DNA of 64,000 bases from Mixophyes australis (Eukaryota > Chordata > Amphibia > Anura > Limnodynastidae). Shown here one piece after another: positions 57,428-64,000 of the stretch. How positions within the stretch are numbered: the stretch's first letter is position 1; each line of letters starts with the position of its first letter. The stretch is from NCBI GenBank assembly GCA_036250195.1, contig JAVHZZ010000005.1:70758505-70822504 (forward strand), read 5' to 3'. The notes beneath the pieces were generated by a model. That model saw nothing but the letters and a program-made list of their open reading frames with translations. It had not been told where the DNA came from and searched no databases. Both the position numbers and the translations under genes were made by a program.

Positions 57428-59600
57428 ACTATGTTGGTGGAGTAAATGCAATTGAGTGACTGTAAGTGATTTTGTGTATGTGAATGACTGTGAGCATGTG
57501 ACTGTATGAATGAGTGAGGGACTAATTGAGCAATTTTGAATGAGTGTGTGTAAGAAAATGAGGAATTGTGCAGTGGTTTTAGGCAGGTTGGCCCTGGGCT
57601 AATTCAATAAATGGCTGATTTGCAGCTCTTAGGATGTTGAGCAGATCTAAGATAAAGGTCTGACTATTTGCATTATGACCTGTTGTCTATTAAGCGCCTG
57701 TGTGAGAGGTGGTAAGCAAGCATTTGGGATTGCTATAGTACTCTACTCCTACTAGCATCAGCCTCAGAAAACATGCATATGTTCAGATATAAATTATAAT
57801 TAAATATAAACACAGACACAAATACAAATTAAATGCAAACATTTCTAGTTTTCCCCTTTAAAAATCAAATGTGAATTTTATTTCCTACCCCAGTCCCAAT
57901 GAAAATATCAGTTAAGTAATAGACAAATAGACAGCTGTAACATATTATAATATATTATAATATAGCAACCACACTAATGAAGGAAATACTATAGGCTAGA
58001 GGGGTAAATCCACAATCAGACAGTCAAAAGCAGGTAGCTAGTGCTGCTGATTATCATCATCAACATTGTATTTCATGGCTCCAACCTTTCAGCACCTGCA
58101 AGAGATAGACCTCCTGACAGGTTATGTGTCTGCATCTAGATTTACTACAATTGCAATTACGTGAACACGTAAGTGTAAAATGCAATAAAATCTGCATATG
58201 GACGTATGTACACGCATTTTTGGTGCATATGTGCAGAATGGAGATGTGTATTTTATACGCATAGAAGAGAGATGTATGTCCAGCGCTACATTAATCCCAT
58301 TGTGGTTGAGGTAAGTTTGGGATAATGCAATTATCTACTGATCTTGTTAATAGTTCAGTGTAAAAGTGCATCAAATGACTGGTGCCCTTTTTTTTTTACA
58401 ACACACTACCATCTGTAGTCAAAAAATCATCCTGGTTCCCTGGGAACTGTGACAGGCTCTTACTACATCTACAGTCAGGTGCTTTGTTACACTTGAAACC
58501 CCATGGCAGGAAAGTGAACATGTGTTTACTTTATCAACAACAATACTTTATTAAGTGTTTAAATGCAGGCACCAGAATTAGCACACAACAAAAATTGTGT
58601 TTTTCTCTTTTACCATTTATGTACAAACAACAGTGGTTTGGAGTGTGGGTGTATACGGTGGTATGCCATACTGCCACTTTTCCTACTGTCTTCATTGTAA
58701 AACTATTAAATTCCATTCATTTACATTCCCATTACATTTTTCATACTGCGACTTCTATTTTTCCGTATCACCCTTCTAAATTTCCACTTCAACCACTGAC
58801 AAAAGCTATAATAACTTCACACACACAGAACTTATGACATAAAAAAGAGAATGAATAAATAAAATCCTATGTTCATAAACTAACTATTAGCATATAATGT
58901 CATATCTTGCAAAGGTACGACTATACACATTCGTAAAAACACATGCACCACCTCTTTGAGGTTCTTATAAAATATATAACCAAAGAGTGACAGTTCATTT
59001 TCAGAGACACAACTTGTAGATTTTTGTTGAATATTAGTAAGCCTCCATTAGCGACAGAGAAGGCTGTTTTTCAATCCTCTGGTATTGGGCAGCAAGAGAT
59101 GGTTTAAGAGTTAATTACAGTGAGGGTGAACAAAGAGGATCATTACTGTGTGAAAGTTGTAATTTAATATTTCATTTTTAATTAAATTAGATTTAGGAAT
59201 GTGTTATACGCCGAAATGTCATTGTTGTTACACAGTGAAGTATCCAATAAAAACATTAGACCAAGAATGCAATTTGGAGATCTTAGTGGAAAATGCCTTC
59301 ATTTTCAACCCACTGTGAAGATGTGATGTCAACTAGCCCAATGCTAACAATGTCAAACACAAAAGTTAAATAAAGTTAAAATAATATTTCTTAGTGTGAC
59401 CTGGGCCATTTTGTCCTGCTGCTGACTGTCAAAATTATCTCAAACATTAATTATTGCATTGTGTTAACATTGTATTTATTCTTATTTTTTTTACAAAACC
59501 GTTGAACTGTTTCAGAAACATTTCTATTTTCACTATTACTACATACATGACATACTATTTTCTTAACTGGTTTGTTTTGTTTTTCCCATTACATCCAATT
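57428..59600. other. AT-rich DNA, nothing recognised
   Basis: A 151-codon frame at 58382-58837 opens in a T-run and has no recognisable motif; I regard it as chance. Nothing else seen. Confidence 0.4.
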
Positions 59601-61340
59601 TAATCCTAACAGGGAGGGGTGGCTTAGCTGCCAAGTTGGACGGTTGTCTTTTTTAACTGCTCCATCTTTGAATTGCGTGTTTTCCTGGGACATCTAGCCT
59701 ACATCTGCTCCTATCTATAACCAAATAACAGCATCTAGAAGTTTTATTCTACATTTAACTGTAATTAGTTTCGAGTTTGCTACTCCCGGAGGCTTAAAAT
59801 CTATATCACTGCCCAGTGTATTTGACAGTTATGTAAATAACTGACGATGTCTGCTGCCTTGATGGACTGAGCCAGAGCTCATAAGGTTGTCCTGAACTTA
59901 TGGACCCCGTCATAAATAATCTGTATTCAGAGATCCAGAGGAGCGTGAAGACGGGGTGTTCAGCGTGCGGTCTGGATTCTGTAATTGTAGTGGTCCTCTG
60001 AGGCGCCCATTTACCACCACGTCTACTTACCTGTTAAAAGTTGCAGACATTCTCTGCAGAACTCAAGTATAACGCAGCTTTTTACTTGGTGCCTGGACGC
60101 TCCTCCGTCTCTAACAACAACTTAGCTCACTTCACAGGACTGATTCCGGTGCTGATCAGCAGCGGGAGACCATGGAGAGAGTGTTAGACCCCCTTGTTGT
60201 CGTCTGGAGGGTGACAGTGTCTGAAGCAAAACTTGTTCAGTGACATCCTATTTGACTGCTGCGTATGCCCAGCCGTACAGCTTTCAGAGGTGACAGGATC
60301 TAGGGATCGGCAACCCGGAGACTCAGGGACATTTGTATTTTATATTTTTCTGGCTACAACCTACAAGAGGCAGGTATCATAACTCGAGACCACTCAATTC
60401 TTGGAATCGCGTCGTTTCTGGTCGTAAAGGTCCAAGACGCCATCTTGTCCCATCTACTTTAATTCCTAACTGGGAAGCGCCTTTGGGACCTTACAACCAC
60501 TCTATTATAACATTACCCAGGTTAGGACTCCTGACACTGAGGGAAGCTATACTCTCACTATCCTAAGATCCAGTAACCTGGCAGTGCAAGTTTTCTGCAC
60601 TGGAATACACCGCAGATGATCTGACTGAGGACCCAGAACAAACAATCAGCAAGTATAGTGCTATTTACTGTCACTTACATTTCTGTTCAAATAATACTCA
60701 CCTAAATATCACTTGATCTGTTTTAAGAGACCTGGTTCCAGAGATATTAATATTAGGGCTATTACGGCAGTGGCGCACACAGGGGGGGTTTCTGGATCTC
60801 CATAAACCCCTCCCCTCCACTAACAAAGTGCTCCTACATATGGCACTGTATTATACAGCAGCCGCGGCGCTGTCAAAGAAGCGTCCGCGGCAGTGCTGTA
60901 TAGTACAGTGCTGCCGAAACTGAGCTGCTGTACTATAGTGAATTGTATGTCGTAGTTTTGATCTAGATATCTGTTCTTGGGGCAAACCACAGTACAACGC
61001 ATTTACTACATTCAAACCCTGCATCTTAAACCACTATATGCTCTCAATCGTTATAAAGCCTAATCATCTGATATCACCTGAGAGGTCCTGTCAATATTAC
61101 ACCTGTACTTACCACAGCCATTATCAGATGCTATACAATGTTGGATTATATGACTATATGCTACATCAGGTCAGTGTTATTGAATCGGAAGCTTATTCGA
61201 TAACATCTTGGTGCCTGACCACCACTAACCCCCACCATGTGCTGAACTAATGTGGGTATGTGGCTGACCGTTCCTCCCTAAATGTTTTATTAATGACTGA
61301 CACTGATATCTGAACTAACCTCACATTAACAGACCTGCTT
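59601..61340 (+). other. GC-richer stretch, probable L1 leader
   Basis: Base composition rises at about 59900 and the stretch runs directly into L1 ORF1 on the same strand, as a LINE leader would. It holds a MITE-like piece at 60768. Its own start was not located, and no similarity to the other L1 leader was established by eye. Confidence 0.35.
60768..60930. repeat. hAT-like MITE fragment with strong hairpin
   Basis: CAGTGGCGCACACAGGGGGG at 60768 resembles a hAT terminus, but the inverted right end is not found. Inside, 60844-60867 pairs with 60885-60910 (CACTGTA, TATACAGCA, GCCGCGG against their complements) with one mismatch and a 2 nt bulge. Confidence 0.5.
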
Positions 61341-61955
61341 CAATCTTCACGGGCAAAGTTAAGAAGGTGGCCGCTAAAAAAGAGGCCGTTTGTGGCAGAA
61401 ACACTTTCCCACATCCAGATCTATGCCAATATTTCAGGACATCTTCCTCCACCGCTGCATCTAGTCCCCACCCTGGCAACACAACAGCGAAACAAGCAAA
61501 TGAACCCGTGCTCATGGCGCTGCACTCAACTCCTAAAGATTCTGCAAATTTACACAAGATTCTCCAACAAATTAAGTCCTTATACACCAAAAACGATATA
61601 TATTGGTGTACATGTAACATAAAATGCAAAGCACAATATCCACTGCCGTCTCCAGCATCCATAGAGACATCTCATAACTAGCAGCAATACTTACTTCTTT
61701 GGAAGAGGATAGAGATGCCTCTAATGAATATGTTGCTAAGTTACAAGAGGTGATTGCATACCAGGCCTCCGAACTCAGAGATCTCCGGGCAAAAGTAGAT
61801 GATCTTGATAATCGCGGGACGCAACAACCTACGAATTAGAGGGATACCGGAAGAGGTTTCTCCTTACAAAAATCTTCAATGAGGTGTTGATAGAGCCCAC
61901 AGAGCCCTGCACCCCAAAGGCTACGCTACAGAAAAACCAAGAGATATAATTTGTA
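61340..61955 (+). pseudogene. L1 ORF1 remnant, cut off by a satellite-type module
   Basis: The N-terminal frame from 61367 has KKEAVCGRNTFPHPDLCQYF with many Ser/Ala/Pro/Thr, typical of L1 ORF1 starts. In a second frame LEEDRDASNEYVAKLQEVIA and SELRDLRAKVDDLDNRG (about 61700-61820) form the coiled coil and its conserved end. In further frames LRIRGIPEEVSP (about 61830), DRAHRALHPKG (about 61888) and EKPRDIICR (about 61930-61956) follow the family order. The frame then runs straight into unrelated GGATCC-rich sequence. Two or more frameshifts. Confidence 0.85.
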
Positions 61956-62165
61956 GGGATGAGCGCACTCGGATTTCCTGAATCCGAGCCCACCCGAACG
62001 TTGCGGATCCGAGTCGGATCCGAGACAGATCCGGGTATTGGCGCCAAATTCAAAAGTGAAACTGAGGCTCTGACTCATAATCCCGTTGTCGGATCTCGCG
62101 ATACTCGGATCCTATAAATTCCCCGCTAGTCGCCGCCATCTTCACTCGGGCATTGATCAGGGTAG
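61954..62165 (+). promoter_or_regulatory. Compact TATA/YY1-type promoter-like module
   Basis: Begins TAGGGATGAGCGCACTCGG. It has repeated GGATCCGAG text (61990-62030), TTGGCGCCAA (E2F-like palindrome, 62038-62047), AAAGTGAAACTGAG (IRF-like, about 62054), TGACTCA (AP-1 type, 62071-62077), TCTCGCGA (62094-62101), TATAAA (62113-62118) and GCCGCCATCTT (YY1-type, 62132-62142). These sites are read by eye from known consensus forms. Order and spacing fit a Pol II core promoter firing toward the satellite array. Function is inference. Confidence 0.5.
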
Positions 62166-62189
62166 AGGGAGGGTGTGTTAGGTGGTCCT

Positions 62190-62310
62190 CTGTGCTGTTT
62201 AGTTCTGTGCTGTTTAGTTCTGTGCTGTTTAGTTCTGTGCTGTGCTGTGCTGTGCTGTGCTGTTTAGTGCTGTGCTGTGCTGTGCTGTGCTGTGCTGTGC
62301 TGTGCTGTGT
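62190..62310 (+). repeat. TGTGC pentamer and 16 bp tandem repeats
   Basis: Three to four copies of TGTGCTGTTTAGTTC-type units pass into (TGTGC)n. The Leu/Cys/Ala-Val frames are repeat artefacts. Confidence 0.93.
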
Positions 62311-64000
62311 TCTGCAGTATCAGTCCAGTGGTGCTGTGTGCTGTGCTCTGTCCTTCTGAGGTCAGTGGTGCTGCTGGGTCCTGTGCTGTGTCCTGTTCAG
62401 TCCAGTGGTGCTGTGTCCTGTGCTCTGTGCTTCTAAGGGCATAGTTATTTCCCCAATATTCCCCTGTGTTTAAAAAAATTAAAAAATTTTTTTTTAAAAA
62501 ATACCAAAAACTACTTTAATATTTTTTAATTACCACAAAATTTGCACAACCAATCCTGCAGTATAAGCCCATTGGTACTGCAATATTACCAAGTTCACAC
62601 ATTCAGCAGTAAAAGTCCAGTGGTACTGCAATATTACAAAGTTTACACATTCTGCAGTATCAGTCCAGTGGTGCTGTGTCCTGTGCTCTGTCCTGCTGAG
62701 TTCCGTAGTGCTGCTGGGTCCTGTGCCGTGTCCTGTTCAGTCCAGTGGTGCTGTGTCCTGTGCTCTGTGCTTCTAAGGGCATAGTTATTTCCCCATTATT
62801 CCCAAGTTTTTAAAAAATAAAAAAAAAGTAAAAAAAATTAAAAAATTTAAAAAAAAAAAAAATATATAATAATTATAACCAAATTTGCAAAACCAATCCT
62901 GCAGTATAAGTCCATTGGTACTGCAATATTACCAAGTTCACACATTCAGCAGTAAAAGTCCAGTGGTACTGCAATATTACAAAGTTTACACATTCTGCAG
63001 TATCAGTCCAGTGGTGCTGTGTCCTGTGCTCTGTCCTGCTGAGTTCCGTAGTGCTGCTGGGTCCTGTGCCGTGTCCTGTTCAGTCCAGTGGTGCTGTGTC
63101 CTGTGCTCTGTGCTTCTAAGGGCATAGTTATTTCCCCAATATTCCCCTGTGTTTAAAAAAATTAAAAATTTTTTTTTTAAAAAATACCAAAAACTACTTT
63201 AATATTTTTTAATTACCACAAAATTTGCACAACCAATCCTGCAGTATAAGCCCATTGGTACTGCAATATTACCAAGTTCACACATTCAGCAGTAAAAGTC
63301 CAGTGGTACTGCAATATTACAAAGTTTACACATTCTGCAGTATCAGTCCAGTGGTGCTGTGTCCTGTGCTCTGTGCTTCTAAGGGCATAGTTATTTCCCC
63401 AATATTCCCCTGTGTTTAAAAAAATTAAAAATTTTTTTTTTAAAAAATACCAAAAACTACTTTAATATTTTTTAATTACCACAAAATTTGCACAACCAAT
63501 CCTGCAGTATAAGCCCATTGGTACTGCAATATTACCAAGTTCACACATTCAGCAGTAAAAGTCCAGTGGTACTGCAATATTACAAAGTTTACACATTCTG
63601 CAGTATCAGTCCAGTGGTGCTGTGCCCTGTGCTCTGTCCTGCTGAGTTCCGTAGTGCTGCTGGGTCCTGTGCCGTGTCCTGTTCAGTCCAGTGGTGCTGT
63701 GTCCTGTGCTCTGTGCTTCTAAGGGCATAGTTATTTCCCCATTATTCCCAAGTTTTTAAAAAATAAAAAAAAAGTAAAAAAAAATAAAAAATTAAAAAAA
63801 AAAAAAAATATATAATAATTATAACCAAATTTGCAAAACCAATCCTGCAGTATAAGTCCATTGGTACTGCAATATTACCAAGTTCACACATTCAGCAGTA
63901 AAAGTCCAGTGGTACTGCAATATTACAAAGTTTACACATTCTGCAGTATCAGTCCAGTGGTGCTGTGTCCTGTGCTCTGTCCTGCTGAGTTCCGTAGTGC
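62311..64000 (+). repeat. About 340 bp satellite array with two monomer types
   Basis: Using TTCTAAGGGCATAG as the unit start: 62431, 62771, 63114, 63377, 63717, giving lengths 340, 343, 263, 340 and a partial unit that leaves the window, plus a partial unit before 62431. Each unit has a W-rich linker, two to three 48 bp sub-repeats (CAGTAxxAGTCCAGTGGTAC, CAATATTAC, TTACACATT) and a GTCCTGTGCTCTG-rich end. Linker type A (ATTCCCCTGTGTTTAAAA) occurs in units 1, 3 and 4, type B (ATTCCCAAGTTTTTAAAA) in 2 and 5. The near-identical 80-codon frames come from the repeat; I see no reason to call them genes. Confidence 0.96.

Noticed and set aside
58382..58837. 151-codon frame as host gene
   Set aside because: Starts in a T-run, has no motif or splice context I can recognise, and lies in plain AT-rich DNA.
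62542..63730. Near-identical 64-80-codon frames repeated four times, possible repeated peptide gene
   Set aside because: They follow the 340 bp satellite monomers exactly, and their conservation is explained by recent DNA amplification. No evidence of selection on the frame.

Overview
Kind of genome. This looks like a gene-poor piece of a vertebrate nuclear genome, most probably an anuran amphibian. It is AT-rich and every long open frame is broken. It mixes families known to coexist in frogs: L1/Tx1 and L2 LINEs, a Penelope-like element, a DIRS tyrosine-recombinase element, Gypsy remains, a Tc1 transposon, hAT, PIF/Harbinger-like and TTAA-class MITEs, V-SINE copies, and many microsatellites, minisatellites and satellites. 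The species call is inference. No bacterial-style operon, CRISPR array, rRNA or intact host gene was seen, and most short ORFs are chance frames or shadows of repeats.

Layout. 1-9.9 kb: mostly unrecognised AT-rich DNA, with a MITE-like end, a three-copy tandem block with (GA)n tracts, and a 0.9 kb terminal-inverted-repeat element carrying a V-SINE tail. 9.9-13 kb: a Gypsy-like LTR fragment with TATA box and hairpin, a GATA/GACA microsatellite, and a dead Tc1 transposase. 14.5-19.2 kb: an L2 reverse transcriptase pseudogene, then a decayed DIRS element (gag zinc finger, RT, RNase H, tyrosine recombinase). 20.5-25.6 kb: a V-SINE tail, Gypsy pol remains, an 852 bp hAT element with an exact 8 bp target-site duplication, and a short hAT MITE holding a 41 bp hairpin stem. 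26-29.2 kb: a 26 bp minisatellite interrupted by a Penelope-like element. 30.4-31.4 kb: a roughly 1 kb inverted repeat. 34.3 kb: a TTAA MITE. 35.3-41.3 kb: a minus-strand L1/Tx1 element, with a 1.47 kb Harbinger-like MITE at its far end (41.35-42.8 kb). 44.1-47.5 kb: a long (TA)n tract, a V-SINE split by a palindromic MITE, and an L2 copy split by two MITEs. 49.1-52.5 kb: a plus-strand L1/Tx1 ORF2. 53.1-56.4 kb: satellite-like, Penelope-terminus-like and LTR-like repeats. 59.6-62 kb: an L1 leader and ORF1 remnant. 61.95-64 kb: a TATA-containing promoter-like module followed by a ~340 bp satellite array that runs off the window.

How it fits together. The window is a record of layered insertions, and target-site duplications give their order in several places. 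Nothing is predicted to encode a working protein. The most interesting items are the promoter-headed satellite array, the long hairpins inside MITEs, the large inverted repeat, and two hammerhead-like motifs near Penelope-type sequence.
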